Made by a program: the position numbers and the translations under genes. The notes beneath the pieces are model-generated. The model was given only the letters and a program-made list of their open reading frames with translations, made no database searches and was not told the origin of the DNA. Shown here in pieces: positions 11,961-25,177 of a DNA stretch of 64,000 nt (positions within the stretch are counted from its first letter, which is position 1; every line of letters starts with the position of its first letter). Source of the stretch: Linepithema humile (taxonomy: Eukaryota > Arthropoda > Insecta > Hymenoptera > Formicidae); assembly GCF_040581485.1 (NCBI RefSeq), contig NC_090131.1, forward strand, positions 310,001 to 374,000, read 5' to 3'.

Positions 11961-14900
11961 TTAATAGCCTCGATTAAAATTTGCGCCCGGTCGAGAAGTA
12001 TCGAAGCGCGGATTTCCGTCATAAGACACCTGCGCACTGAAGCCGTGCTGCCAGTCCGCGGTATAACGCACGATTTGCGTTCTACCATCCGGAAGTTGCA
12101 CCCTGTATTCACCCTGGACAATCTCTCCATCACTGATAGCATTATGGGAATAATCGTTGCCGAAAGCATCCTCCTTTACGGCATAATTAAAGTCAAAAGG
12201 CATGCCAGGTTCATGATGGTGATGGTCGTGCTAAAGTAAATCCATTAATTAAAAAGATATAAGTAAAGATACAGTATAGTACGCTAATATGTTCAAGTTT
12301 TGTTTAGTCAAATTAGAGAGAGGGTATTTTCACGGATATTTTTTTATGCAGAACTAGTTTCTTTAAAGTATTAATAATACACATGTAAATTACTTGAAAA
12401 CTGACCGCTAATGTTAATAACGCAGGTATATATTACTTAAAAAAAAAGTATATTTACTTATCGATTTTCGCGAAATTTATAAGTTTTTGGAATTGCTGAA
12501 TTCACATCTGTGGTCAATATTTTTGAATTTAATATGGCAGATCTAATATATAAGAAATGCAAATTAAAACAATTATTTTATTTTTATTACATTTTTGTTC
12601 TATGAATTTTTATGATTTTTGACTGATAAATTTTTATGAATTTGACATAAAAACTTTAAATTTAGGAGATAATTATTTTTATAAAATATGGAATAAAATT
12701 TGTGGTTTATTCAAATATTAATTTACATATTATATTTAAATTGAGCACAAATAACAATATTTAATCATATTTGATCGTAAGCTTTTATTTACTATTTTTT
12801 AATTACAAAATTGACATTTTAACTTGTATGTTACAAATTGCCAAAACCCTTTGAAAAATAACTTTTATGTAAAATTTATTTAAAAAATTTTTAATTGCTA
12901 CATTGTGTTCGCAATCTTCGGAAATCTACAATTTTAACTACAGGTGAATTCCGCATCCCAAAAAATGCCGAATATATAATCTTTATGCAAGTTTTATTGT
13001 TTCCTTACAGAAATCATTTTGGATATTAAGTTGTTTTTTATTTCTTAATATTTGGAGAATTTTGAGTTTAGCTCATATTTAATTAATTCAAGATTTATAC
13101 GTGTACTTACACCGGGGCCGATAGCATTTCCGTTAGGACCACTCGGTTGACCGGTATAATCCGGAAATCCTGGTATAGGACTCGGTCTGGTGGGATATCC
13201 TGTGCTTGGTGGTGTTCCTGGGGTTCTCGTAGGTCCTGGATAGGTAGGCGTTGGTCTGGATCCAGGGAAGGTCGGCGACGGACGCGTAGGAAACGTCGGC
13301 GTGGGCTTCGGGAATGTTACCGTCGGTTTGTTGTACGTATAACCACCTTTTGTTGGCTCGGGTGGCAGATATGTGTTGCGCCTCGTGCCCGGTGGTAGGT
13401 CACCAATAACACTAACCACCGTCACGCAAAATACGACCAACTGCGCAAGAGAAATCAAATTTATTGATATGCGTGATTGGCGAAATCATAGAATGTTTGC
13501 AAACACTCGATTGATTTAGATTTCAAATTAATTCTCTTCAATTCTAAATTAAAATACGTCGATATCAATGAAACAAGGGATTATCAGTAAACTGTACTAT
13601 TAAATTGAAAGAACTGCATTTCGTAAGACGTACACGATTATGTACATGATTCATATTATTACTGAGCAATCTTTCATAATGTAAAAAAAGAAAGAAAAAA
13701 AGGAATGAGGAAAGAAAAAGAGCCCGGTAGTTGCCTTAATCAAGCATTATTGCATCGACTTTTTATTATGAAGTCTCGGATTGTGAATAAATGAGTCACA
13801 TATTCTTTATTATGGCTGTTAAAAAGCGGGAGGCAGAAATGTTTCTTACATGCTACACGCTAGAGTATGTAGTTACTTTCATTAGTTTGAAGGACTTGGA
13901 GGAAGCAGAGATGACTTGCTGTATCACGTAAGAGAAAGTCGTGTGAATTCTTTGTATTATATGTATTTATCTTATAAAAAATAGGAGATCTGATAAAACT
14001 AATTGAAATGGACATTACATTCTTATTTTTTATTTTTTCTTCCGAAATAAAAGACTTTGATTTTTATCTACACAGTGTGGAGTATTGCGTTAACAGCAAA
14101 ATTATAACAATTATCATACTAGTTAACTTATTATTTTGATTAAAGTGTTAAATAGAGAAGCTTGCTCGTTTTGAAATAATAAATCTTACATTTTTAAGAT
14201 AAATAGAAAATGAAACTGTGAAATGATGCAATGGCATATAAAATACAAAATAAATAAACGTAAATATAATGTTATGCCTTCATGAGGCCAAATGAGAGTT
14301 TAAGCGTTACAAACATCGTTATTAGTCATTTCATGACACGTGGATACAAAGTTATCGCGGCAATGCTATCATATAAGTGTGCAGCGAAGATATGTTTCTA
14401 TAACCAGAACACATATGCCAACACAGCCAATATTTCAAGAAATTGTTCAGGTTCTGCTATACAATGAGAACGCAATAAGTCGCAATGATGTTGTAAACTG
14501 GTTGGATGTGTGCAATCTAACATGCATTATAGATTGCATACGTCTGCGACTCTAATTATTATGTACATTATTGCAGAATTATGATTTTCTCCGTTCGATT
14601 TTATTGCGTTATTTATTTCAATTTATCATACCTTAATGCGCAAAGCGCGTTGTCTATACTCATATATCTTATTATATAATATTTTCATAGGCAGAATAAT
14701 ATATTCCTACTTTTCTTTTTCATCGTAAAGAGAAAAATATCTAAATTTAACGAAATGCAAGTTTGCGCGACGCGTTAATATGACCGGATACATGAGTTTC
14801 CGTCGAACCTCGATTTACCACATAATGTGGTGTATGCGTTTATAATAGCGGAATCTTTTGTTTTAATTATTCCTGCGTTCACGTAATAGATGCTTTTTAA

Positions 14901-17870
14901 CTTTCAGATCCGATGTAGAATATTGCCACAATCACAATAATCTTATACTTATTCTCATATGTGAACTGACATTTGTGTCGCGTAGCTTATCACTTACAAA
15001 TATGATCCGCGCAGCGAGTCGTGTTATGAGCGTGTAATTTTAATAAATCAAACGTCTCTGTCGGAGCCGTGTTTGATATTTAGTACATCAAGATGTCAGA
15101 GGAATATTTTTCTATAGCGTCACATACCTCGCGAGCTGTGACTTTTGATGAGATTGATGGGAATAATTATAGTCTGATGAAACGTGGATTGGATAAAATA
15201 ATTCTAATATATTGTGCATCTATCGTTTTTAACGCCTTCTCATCAATATTATTACATTACTTGTTTATGTACAACAAATTATGGAAATTGAAATAGAGAG
15301 TTAAATGTGATTTTTTTGCAATAATCTTACGAATGGATATAATTATTATTAAGTTTATTATTTTGAAAAGATTACGATATTATATTTAATATTTATATCA
15401 CATCCGATCGATATAATATTCAATTCTGTGTGAGAATTGTTATAATAAAATACTGTTTTTAATTGCAATTGGGAGTATAAACTTGTGATTGTAAAGAATG
15501 TTTTGTCAGCACTATTAGATTTTATGAATGCTATTGTTTGATATATTAAAATTTTACATTAAGCACTTAATCATATAGAAGAGAATTAAATATCAATAAA
15601 TGTTATCCCATAGATTTATCACATCAATATTATAGATTTATTAATCTTTTATCAATTGCGTCGTGACTGTGATAACATAATGATCTAAGTCAAAGTAAAT
15701 TATAAAATACAAGTAACAAAGACAGTTAATGACAGGAAAAATAACAACAAAATTTTATTGGAAATAATTATTAATTTGCGTTTTGATAGAATTCATTAAT
15801 GACATGCCGATTATCTAACTCGGATTATATACGCTGAAAAAATCACACGTTTTATTACAAATTACAATATTTCATCATTTAAAAGATGTGTATAATAAGC
15901 TATGAAACAGCAGGACAACAAGTTTAATGTTAATGTCAAGTTATTAATATTATTTTATTCCTCGTATGTTACTTCTCCAATATATTTTCTCATTATTTTT
16001 ATACATTATAACTGAATATTGCAAGTCTTAATAAAATACGACGCGGATTTTCGATGTCAGGTCACGATTTGAAAAATAGTAGAAATAACGATAAAGTGTA
16101 CGTGCGCAATGTCGAGAATTGATGTTAATTGAATCTAAAAGATATATACGCGCGATTTTGCAGATGGACAAACGCTGTAGAACTTTTATTCGGGATCTTT
16201 TTCTTGGCATAATGACAGCCTGCGGTCAATATGCGATTGCCGCCGCTATTAGTTCTGCCTGGTGACGTGAAAGAGGAGCAAACCGAATCAATAATGTTGA
16301 AGATATTATATTGGCCAATGCGTTCGGAGAAACAGCCAGCGATGCTGTGCTCTATTGCGACAGGTAAGACCTTTGTATTATGCTCTTAACCCTGTACTTC
16401 GATTGCAACGCTCTTGCGACGCAACCTGCGCGAGAGAGTAAGCTTTAAATATAAAATATAAACACGTATAAAGGCGCGAGAAAGAGAGAGAGTGAGTGGG
16501 AGGGGGGGGGAGGAAAGAAGTGAGGGAGAGAACATGCGGAGATTGCTAGAAGCAGCTAGACTCTGCCGAGATGTCGCAATTTCGTTCTAGTAGTTGATCG
16601 ACATGTGGAAAAGCGTGAGAAGTTATGCACTTTGAGATGCGACTGGCAAACGCGGTTGCGAACTCTTTACTTCATTAGTGTCTTATTAATGTCGATGCGT
16701 ATGCGTATGTACGTGTGCAATTTGCGAAACAATATCATCGCGCGCATTCTTAAGAATTTATTCGGAATTGATTTAACGCGTCGCGTGGGCGCACACTGAC
16801 GTTTATATTATGTCTCGTGATGATATCATTGCGACTATTGTAATGGGTTTTCTTCATATTTAAGAGGAGTAATAATGAGACACGCTAATGGTAATGATAG
16901 TTGCATTGAATTCGCGGAATTAAATTCTTTTGGAACGAGCCTACATTTATCTGAAGAAAAATCTGCACTTTTTAAATCAGTTGTTTCTCTATGACAATAG
17001 ACAACTTGAGTAATTTTTAGAAATTTTATTCGTAAATCTATCCGTAAGAAAGTTGTTTGTTATTCATCAAATATCAATTTTACACCTTGCAAAATGATGA
17101 CCGACAGTTAGTTGTCTCTGCATCTTAAACGATGTGTATTTAATAGTGGATACGGCGATCATCGATTTGCCACGGATAAAAGAGCGTGCAATTAATCAAG
17201 CGAGATGAATCATAAGCGATCAGCAGTCGTAATTTATTTATAACAAAACTATTTTGTAAATATGTGGAGATTTTCAAAATTTAGCCGTAGCAGAGTTTTA
17301 CAAATAATGTAAAGATTGTGCGGGACAAAGAGAAAGAGTAATCTCGAACAATCAGCTATAGATAATGGTACGGCTTTCACGAATCTCCTCGACGGATATT
17401 TATATTTTTGTCACTTTATTTTGTTCACCAAAGTGAATTAATAATGATAATCAATCTTTATTTTTATCGCAATAAATTATAAACTGTAATAATAAGAGAT
17501 GAGATATCGACTATAAACATTAAAGCGTGAAACAACGGCCATATCCGTTTTAATAACTCATTATTTGATTTGTCAATTGGCTGTTGTTTTTTTTTTTACT
17601 TTACTAATTCCTACTTTACTAAATATGTCATTTTTAAATTTTATTTCCGTTAATTGCATGTGTGTGTAAATGCTGACGAAACACGTTGGCGAAACATGTC
17701 TTGATACAATGCTTATCTGAATGACGATTTATCCAGCGAATAATATACGTAGGATTAATAATATTCATGGATCTTCACAATAATATATGTTTATGCACAT
17801 ATTTACACAAATTAAAAAAATCAGACATAAGACTAGGGATTAATCTTATACATACCTGTAGAGAATACAT
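11961..17870 (-). CDS. Cuticle protein A, resilin-like RR (Chitin_bind_4) domain
   Basis: Proposed exons on the minus strand: 17870-17856, 13440-13111, 12230-11961 (204 aa, all junctions in phase 0). The 15-base first exon encodes MYSLQ. Spliced to LVVFCVTVVSVIGD it forms a complete signal peptide; the middle exon has no usable ATG, which forces an upstream start. Residues about 20-112 are a Pro/Thr/Gly-rich linker with repeats such as TFPTRPSPTFPGSRPTPTYP. The last exon carries His-rich HDHHHHEPG and the chitin-binding RR domain: DFNYAVKED, GEYRVQLPDGRTQIVRYTAD and a terminal G-F pattern. The domain is closest to the resilin-type RR-2 form. Expected role: structural cuticle protein binding chitin. 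The first exon is inferred from splice signals, so it is less sure than the other two. Confidence 0.82.
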
Positions 17871-19181
17871 CTTCCAGACACGATAAGTGACACAAATCAA
17901 CGTGCTGGACCACGCCAATTACGTGTACCCGCTAGCGGAAATAACGCACACTGCAAATGTTTCAAGTTAACACTTTATCAGAGAAGAAAATACGATGGTG
18001 TTTTACACTTATATTTTATATAACATTTTATGTAAGACTAATACATGTATTTTATGATCATAAGTGAATGAAATATGTGAACATAGAAAGAAAAAGATGT
18101 TATATGCCGAAAGTAGCTATTTTTACATGTATAATATATTCTGTAAAGAACACGCATGATAATGTATTATGATAATATCTCACAATACATTATTCCATCA
18201 AACAAAATTTAAAAAAATTAAATTATAAATGTTTTATATAAAATTTTTGTTTTTGCAGCGTGGTTTGTTTTATATAATGCTGCTAATTTTTTATTATTCA
18301 TAGAATATTTATAAATTCTTTTAATTTATATATTTATATTTATCTAGAAATTTATTTAACTTTATTTTCTTAAAATTATCGTATTTTCTTATCTTGATTT
18401 ACGAGGTAGTCCAGAAAGTAAAATTACAAATACAATATAAATTGAAAAAAAATATTTTGTTTGTATAAAAGTACTTTTAATAAGGTAAATGGTTTCAGTG
18501 GCTGCATAATTAAAAATTAATCATTATTGAAAATATAATTTTGTCTATCAATATAACATTTTTCTCACCTTTTCGTGTACATAATAAAGATCAAAATTTA
18601 CTTAACAAAAATAAAATAACGATTATTAATTGATAGTTAATTAAATATTTGCGAAAGATGTCGGATATGCATATTTATTAGTTTGGACATAAAAATGTTG
18701 TAGAATACACGCAAAAGATACTTTATAAATGAGAAGTTGAGAAATTTGTTTCTAAAACTTATAAAAATACTTCTTTCTAGTATAATATAATATCACTTGC
18801 TTTTTGGTAAAATTGTTAAGAATCTCAATTTATTAACATTTTTATAATATTATTTCTGGGTTTTATATTCATGTAAAAAATAAAATTAAATATCAATTAA
18901 TAACTATTTTGTTAATATATGATCGGCGACTAAACATGTTCGGCCACTGGGACATTTACCTTTTCTACTCTCTTGCTGACCACACACAAAAAATAAAAAA
19001 ATTCTGTATAAATTGATGATGTAGATCTCAAGGATCGATGACGATGCACTACTGAAACACGATAAAATATTACCAGGGTCTTGCTCGGTGCTTATGTTAA
19101 TTCAACATGGTCTTACGATTGGATTATGTTAGCACATAAAATTTTTCACGTGTGCATGTACATATATATACATATTATATA

Positions 19182-19241
<60 letters not shown>

Positions 19242-19322
19242 GAACAGGATGTATGGGATCCGTATTTTGTTGTTGTTGTTGCACTCTCCGGTGTACACGA
19301 CTGTGAATAAAGCTAGTACGTA
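17871..19322. other. Upstream region or 5' intron of cuticle gene A
   Basis: AT-rich DNA with no coding exon. It contains a possible splice acceptor (minus) about 85 bases upstream of the gene A ATG, a TATA-like run at about 18012-18022 (minus), and the long TA microsatellite at its right end. Confidence 0.35.
19185..19240. repeat. (TA)n microsatellite
   Basis: An almost pure run of TA dinucleotides, preceded by a shorter interrupted run from about 19160. It lies immediately downstream (minus strand) of a potential splice donor. Confidence 0.95.
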
Positions 19323-19356
19323 ACTGCTCGGTATGCTGGCATGTTGGGTTTATATA
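19323..19356 (-). promoter_or_regulatory. TATA box and initiator on the minus strand, possible distal promoter of cuticle gene A
   Basis: TATATAAA (minus strand, 19356-19349) is followed 30 bases later by an initiator-like GCAGTTA (A near 19325). A leader starting here could splice from a GT at the edge of the TA repeat (about 19241) to an acceptor (ATTTGCAG, about 17957) just upstream of the ATG exon of gene A. A nearer TATA-like run (about 18022-18012, minus) is an alternative promoter for the same gene. Confidence 0.4.
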
Positions 19357-19456
19357 GCGTGGGTCTAATAAGATGAGATTCTCTTGAACGGCGTGGAGAT
19401 CCCGGTAGGTGTGAGTAGAGGGGCCCTGCCATACAGAGGGGCGACTCCCTTGCCGT

Positions 19457-19505
19457 GCTTTACCTTGCTATGTCTTACCTTGCCTTATTTTACCTTGCCT
19501 TAGAC
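19457..19505. repeat. Short tandem repeat, about 16-base unit, three copies
   Basis: The block TTACCTTGCC(T/A) recurs three times at 16-base spacing, with a fourth partial match just upstream. It lies 100 bases from a minus-strand TATA box. Confidence 0.6.
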
Positions 19506-19937
19506 CTGGTAAAGAGGAAATCGACCACAGGGAGACAAGGTGCGCGCTACGTGCCAAGATACTTCTGTGATCCGGAGATCCTCGTTGTTAGGCCGCGGAC
19601 GGCACGAATGAGGGTGTGTGCCTAATATGTGAAATATGAATTATAAATTAATTATGTGATATTACGAACATTTTCTTTTAAGCCAAAATGATACACTTGT
19701 AAGAAATATAACGGAAAATTATGTTTTGATAATGATAAAGATTGATTAATATTATACGATACAAACACAATACGATATAATATTTTTTGCAAAATAAGAT
19801 AAATTGTAAAAAAATATTATATCGACTATAATCACGATTATATGATTATCATATATTTAAACAAAATACAATTATTCAAACAAATGCACTCTTGTCTAAT
19901 TGTTTGTTGGTATCTTTTAATTTTATTTTCTTTCCAG

Positions 19938-20047
19938 ACTTATATCATTATACTGTTCAAAGTGGCTACCTGATGCCTCTACGAACGCGACTTGCCATAT
20001 TTCCGTTGTGTGTATGTGTGTGTGTGTAACTGCTTTCCTGAATATTG
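19938..20047 (+). other. Sequence with exon-like splice borders, probable non-coding transcript
   Basis: A long pyrimidine tract ending TTTCCAG (19931-19937) and the donor ATTG|GTAAGT (20048) frame 110 bases. One frame is open throughout but low in quality, with a TG repeat near its end. It might be an exon of a plus-strand non-coding RNA starting to the left, where 16294-16363 ends in the strong donor GACAG|GTAAGA. Confidence 0.25.
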
Positions 20048-22628
20048 GTAAGTTTATTGCTAATGCTATCAGTTTCAATTATGCTTTGCTTCAATTGTCC
20101 TATCAATTTCTTATGGGTCTAGGTTGATTCGTACATGTGAAAGTACTGTCAATGTAAAATCAACAATTAAACAGATATTAAATGTATATCAGATAGTTTG
20201 AATGTCTCAGCAACTATAAGTGATAAACTTCTCATATTTCAACAACGGAGCCAAATCGACCCATGGTTTATATAACTTGTTTTTGCTTAGAATAACTACC
20301 CGAACACGCTAGCGAAGTTTGTTTTATTGCAAAACACCCTGCATTGCAAAACACCCTAAAATTATAAGAAACTCTAACTAAAATATAGACAGATATGTGA
20401 GAACCAAGATAATTAAAATCTTTAAGTCAATAAGGGTACAATGATCGTTTGGTTTTAGATAAATGGGCATTTCTTTTTGATAATTATTGAATGTGTTCCT
20501 TTAGAACAGATTATATAAAATATCAATTGAATATGTGTGTATGGCAATCTTTATTTATTTACTTATGAAAAAAGATACTTTTCTCTCCTACACGTCTAAT
20601 TACACATGATGCTTGCATATGGTGTTTGCTCTACAAGTTTCTAATATAACTATCTGCGTAATCGATGGCGTAATGCGAGATTTCGAACTCGCTGAATTTA
20701 TCCTTTTGCTTCTTCCGTGATATTTAACCTTTTTATAACTCTTCCATAAACGAAGAGAAATTCTCGCATGATATTCAATCATTGCGTGTGAATACAAACA
20801 CGTTTTCTTGTTTATCGATAAAGTTCAGTTTTCTATTTACTAGAGCACAATAATTGGATTATATAATTAAACACAATAAAGAAAAAAATTAATTAATTCA
20901 TTAAAATTAATGTAATTGGACATTGCATTAATTTTTGCATTATAATGAATAATGCGTAATAACAATAACAATAATTATGTTATTTTTTGTCGAACAACAT
21001 TATTTACACTGAAAGAAAAAAATGATTGCAATTACCCATTATCTTATATAATTTATAGTGTTTTTCGATACCAACCATATTTTTATCTGTGTTCTAACTA
21101 TGCAAATTATAGTTAACTCAACACTGCTGTCATTATAATTACAATATTAATTTATATAACCATATCACACACACACATATGGTTGTATTAACTTTAAATC
21201 GAGATTTTTGTTTGCACTAGTAAAATTAGTACTTTTAACATATGCACGTTAAATCAATATAATGGAGCTTTATGAAAGAATCTTTACACAGTTAAACAAA
21301 TAATAACGATCGTCTGTGTTCCTACAGACGATCAGAAAGAGGTGAGAGATCTCTATTTGTCAATTTTTAGTACATATAAAATTCTTTTCGATGACTTGCA
21401 TACTGCATCTTCTTTTTATTACTTCTATTGAGTAATTGGTAGTATATTTGGTGCTTTTTCTTTGATGCATGAGATATATACGATGCATAGAGCAAAGCGC
21501 ATTTCGAGCATTATGGCGTTCGTAGTCCCATTCCATCCTGAGACACCGAAGACTTGGTACAAATAATTTCATTGCAGACAATAAATTTGTAGCATATATT
21601 GAGCACGTTTCTTGTTCGAAATATAGCGTTTCCGTGTGGAGGCGCGACGTAAAGACAAATTGTTTTTTTGTGAATGGCTAGGCGAGACTTCAAGGCACAT
21701 TTTAAAGATCAAGGTTCGTTGAATTACATGCCATCCGATTTCGAAGTGCGTGGCATTAACACTTCACTTCTAGATCGAACGGTGCTCTCTTGAATAGATC
21801 GGTGCATTCTTCTTTTCCTCCTTCGCTGTGATGCGCGAGCGCGATATATTCTTTATCTGCTTGTCCTTCCCTCTCTCATCTGCACGTATTGTTCCAAGCA
21901 TTCGTGACATTTCATTCTCCTCGATCTTAAAGTCCTAGTTCCAAGATCGCAGTGTGCTGGTTGGATCGCAGTTATACGAGTTGTAGCTTTGCATTCGTGT
22001 TGCAAAGATACGATTGCATTGAATATGCGATTAATTGTAGCAACTTTTGTACATTCATAAATGAATATACTTAAATTTTTAGTACCATCCTTGAAATAGT
22101 TAGATTAATTCGGTCTTTGGCAAGAACTTTATTAATTTTATTACTATATTTCTATAAAAAAAAAAACAAAAAAAAAACTGTTACAAAACAAATGATTAAT
22201 TATGCATGTTTTAATCGAAAAACTCATTTTTCTTTTCAATTGTATTTGGATGTCTAAACACAATAATTTTATATAGTATAATTTAATATTTATATTTTCT
22301 CGTATTTCCAAATAAGTATATTATGAGGCGTGTACATTGTAAGTAATATAAAATATAAAAAATATAACAACCGTCAAAGAGATAGGAAATAATTTAGAGA
22401 TTTGTGTAACAATTGCACAATAATAATTTGCTCATTAATTCTTACATTTGTCATGATGCAGTTACTGCAGATGAGTTATTGCATTTATTTATTTATCTTA
22501 TTATAATTATTAATGCAATTATCGTGTTTTTTTCTATATTTTTGTACCTAAAAGAACTATTTATTAACTTGTGCACCTTCTTGATTTAACGATATCCTTA
22601 ATCTATTTGTTAAAAAAAAATTGCTTAC
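20048..22628. other. Gene-poor intergenic region
   Basis: No convincing gene. Visible items are a 17-base tandem duplication of ATTGCAAAACACCCT (20326-20357), a perfect 10-bp hairpin with a 6-base loop (21308-21333), and assorted A/T tracts. Confidence 0.4.
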
Positions 22629-22738
22629 TTCTTTCAAGTTCCGTTTATCGTGACCTCGAAGTCTCGGTACTAGACTCTCAACGAGATCCTCTGTTACGTA
22701 AATTGCAAAGCCCTTCCCTCTCTTTGGTTGTCCAAATT
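22629..22738 (-). other. Candidate orphan coding exon (basic, dibasic-rich)
   Basis: On the minus strand an excellent acceptor (TGTTTCTTTTCCTAG, ending 22739) and a consensus donor (GAA|GTAAGC, GT at 22628-22627) enclose 110 bases. The exon reads as 36 complete codons after a two-base start. The peptide begins FGQPKRGKGFAIYV, has LVPRLRGHDKR in its middle, and ends in NLKE. The dibasic KR pairs are reminiscent of a prohormone, but no family was recognised. No first or last exon could be fixed. It may be part of an unidentified gene or a chance match. Confidence 0.35.
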
Positions 22739-24804
22739 CTAGGAAAAGAAACACATTCCACATTGCACCACAAGAGGTGAAAAGAGGTGCCGCCTAGTCG
22801 GTGTGTTCGGCGCCGAGTGTGCGCTTATTATCGCATGATGTAAGAAGTGAGTGTAGTTGGAGGCCGCAATCCCCTTTTTTCGCCGTAGCGATGCCCCACG
22901 TGAATCGCGGGAGGAGGTTAGCGTGTATCGATGTAAGAAGAAGACAGAACGTCGAATTCTATGTCGTAAAGCTTTTTATAGAATTTTGAAATATTGAAAA
23001 TTATCAATGCTTTCTTACTATCGATGCACAACTTATTCAAAATTTATTTTAGACAATTTGCAATTTACGACGCAAAATTTACCTAAGCAAAGTTATCGCT
23101 GATCGATATACATTACAACCGATTCTCAAACATCATGATTGTCAGCTATTATGCGCAAAATTTTTTTTTACTCGTAAATGGCCTCTTCGCGTCGACACTC
23201 TGCGGCAAAACGGAGAATTTATCGTGAATTGGTACTCACGCAGTGACTCCTTCCCCGGAAGATATTTTTGTAGTGGGAGCACAGGGGAGGAAGAGGCCAA
23301 GTGGAACGTAAAATTCGCACGGCTGCGCGAATTCAATGGAAGGTTATGAATATCCGATTTTCTTGTCGAAGCCGCGTGTCATACTTAAATCTTCATCGCC
23401 GCTGTGCTTACTCGGCGATGCCTTTGTCCGTTGCGCGATCTAAGTAGGCATTCCCTTGGTCGCGATGAAAGTGAAAACTCTTCGCTCTGCTCGCGAGAGA
23501 TGACCTACTGCTTGTCGAGAATCTGGGCGCTCCATCGCACATGTATTAACAATTATCTCTTTGCTGTCTTCCCATTATGCAGCACGATTCCCGAGTTGAA
23601 ATTTCGATGTTGCTTTGACATGTTTTCAAAAATAGCTTTCGCTTATTTAGATACCCCATAAATTCTACTCGAAACCTACCTACATTTATTCTGATAGTAA
23701 GTTGCAATTTTTCTTTCTCACTTTGATCTTGATTTTTAAATGTTCAAAATTAACATTTACTTTAATATAGGCTTCAAATAGTCAGGTAAATCTTTTTTAA
23801 CACTGTTTTTTATCTACAGCTTTAAACGGACATGTAAATTGCAACAAAATATTTCAATACAATTATTTTCATTGATCAGTTAATTGTTACAAAGTTTGTA
23901 AATTTTCAGTTCTTCTCTTGATAGGATATTATTTATTTTATACCGCAAATGCGAATGAGGCACATGTGTCGCAAATGCAGTAAAATTAAAATTAAAATTT
24001 AGGACTAGAATTTCTACGTATGAGCTGAGTTCAAATACAAAAAATTGTTATGTTATTATTTTAAATAGTTAAATAGTTCTAGTGATCCATTTGCGAGTAT
24101 TTCATGAAAATTTTGAAGCACTTAATAATACATTTATACCAAAAATAAAAATATTAATTTAAAAATAGTATTTTTCGCTCGTAAAAGATGTGTTATCTTT
24201 TGCAATTTTTCTTTGCTACGTAAGAAATAATCGCACTTTACAAAACTATTCAAAGTGCGCACGCTTGGTTACTTCATCTTTATCTTGCAATTATGCCATT
24301 ATGTCTGCTGCTTCACATGTATTTCTGGAATTAGCTTCTGAACGTGCATCTGCTGAGTATGTTCATATCTTGCATGCATGCGTGTGAGTACATGCGTTTT
24401 GAAATCCTCACACGATACTTTGGAATGAAAATGTACAATACTTCACTTCTGTTGGTCTCATTAGGAGAAAATTAATTTTCTCAGGAGATATTCGTGAATA
24501 CCATAACTCTACAAATAATGTAATTAACCTAAACAACAATTAAGTATGATTTTACATCGCTTGTATAAGATATTTTATCGATATTACTACTTTTAATCAA
24601 TCAACATGAAGCTAAATTAAGTTAAATTAAGCTAAATAAAAAAAATATTAAATTTATCTCGAGCCAAGATTGCACAAGCGAAATATTCGCACGAAAGAGG
24701 AATTTGAGTCTCTCAAGCCATTTGGTAGGAGAACAAAAAGAAGATTGGTTATACGATTGACTCCGACGCGGCCTTAATGATCTGTTTTCTCCGGCGCAAA
24801 CGCG
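22739..24804. other. Intergenic region with a GC-richer core
   Basis: The interval 22790-23560 is richer in GC and CpG than its surroundings and contains a consensus donor on the minus strand (CACTGC|GTGAGT, GT near 23241). It may be a promoter or leader exon, perhaps for the exon at 22629-22738. The frame that would join the two has no ATG in the visible part. The rest is plain AT-rich DNA. Confidence 0.35.
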
Positions 24805-25177
24805 ACAATAAGAGATGCATGGGAGAGAGAATATTTATACGATACTATTACACGAAAAAATTTTATGTAAGATCGTAGTATGTTGTGAAATCAAAATGCT
24901 TCTGCGTGTGCGTCGAAAAGATAATAAGCATCAGTTTAGAAAAAAATCGAGATCAAATCCTTTTCGTATTGAATGCCATTCGATTGTTTTCCATTGGACT
25001 ATTAAAAAAGGATTTGATCTCGATTTTGTTCTAAACTGATGTTTATCCTTTCGATGTTCACGCAGAAGCATTTTGATTTCACAGCATGCTACCATCTTAC
25101 AATTAGCATAAAATTTTTTCGTATAATATAGTATTACTTATAAATAAATATTTTTCCTCCCATACACCTCTTATTGT
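24805..25177. repeat. Long inverted repeat (arms about 160-175 bp, loop about 40 b)
   Basis: The left arm (24805-24964) and the reverse complement of the right arm (25005-25177) match along their whole length, with scattered substitutions and a few short indels. Shared blocks include ACAATAAGAG at both outer ends, GTGAAATCAAAATGCTTCTG in the middle and CGAGATCAAATCCTTTT next to the loop. A transcript would fold into one long hairpin. No target-site duplication was found at the outer ends, so either a fold-back transposon or a hairpin-RNA locus is possible. Confidence 0.9.

Noticed and set aside
12027..12239. Plus-strand frames opposite cuticle domains (also at 35328-35639, 42027-42311 and 34595-34807)
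   Set aside because: They are antisense shadows of the RR or Gly-rich exons. Splice sites and domain matches lie on the minus strand.
15093..15296. 67-codon plus-strand frame starting MSEEYFSIASH
   Set aside because: It has an ATG but no domain, splice support or clear promoter. Its length is compatible with chance.
18405..18960. A possible mariner-like end (ACGAGGTAGTCCAGAAAGTAA)
   Set aside because: It resembles mariner termini, but no matching inverted end, TA duplication or transposase remnant was found nearby.
21308..21333. Perfect 10-bp hairpin (GATCGTCTGT/ACAGACGATC)
   Set aside because: It is too short for a pre-miRNA, and no longer pairing was visible around it.
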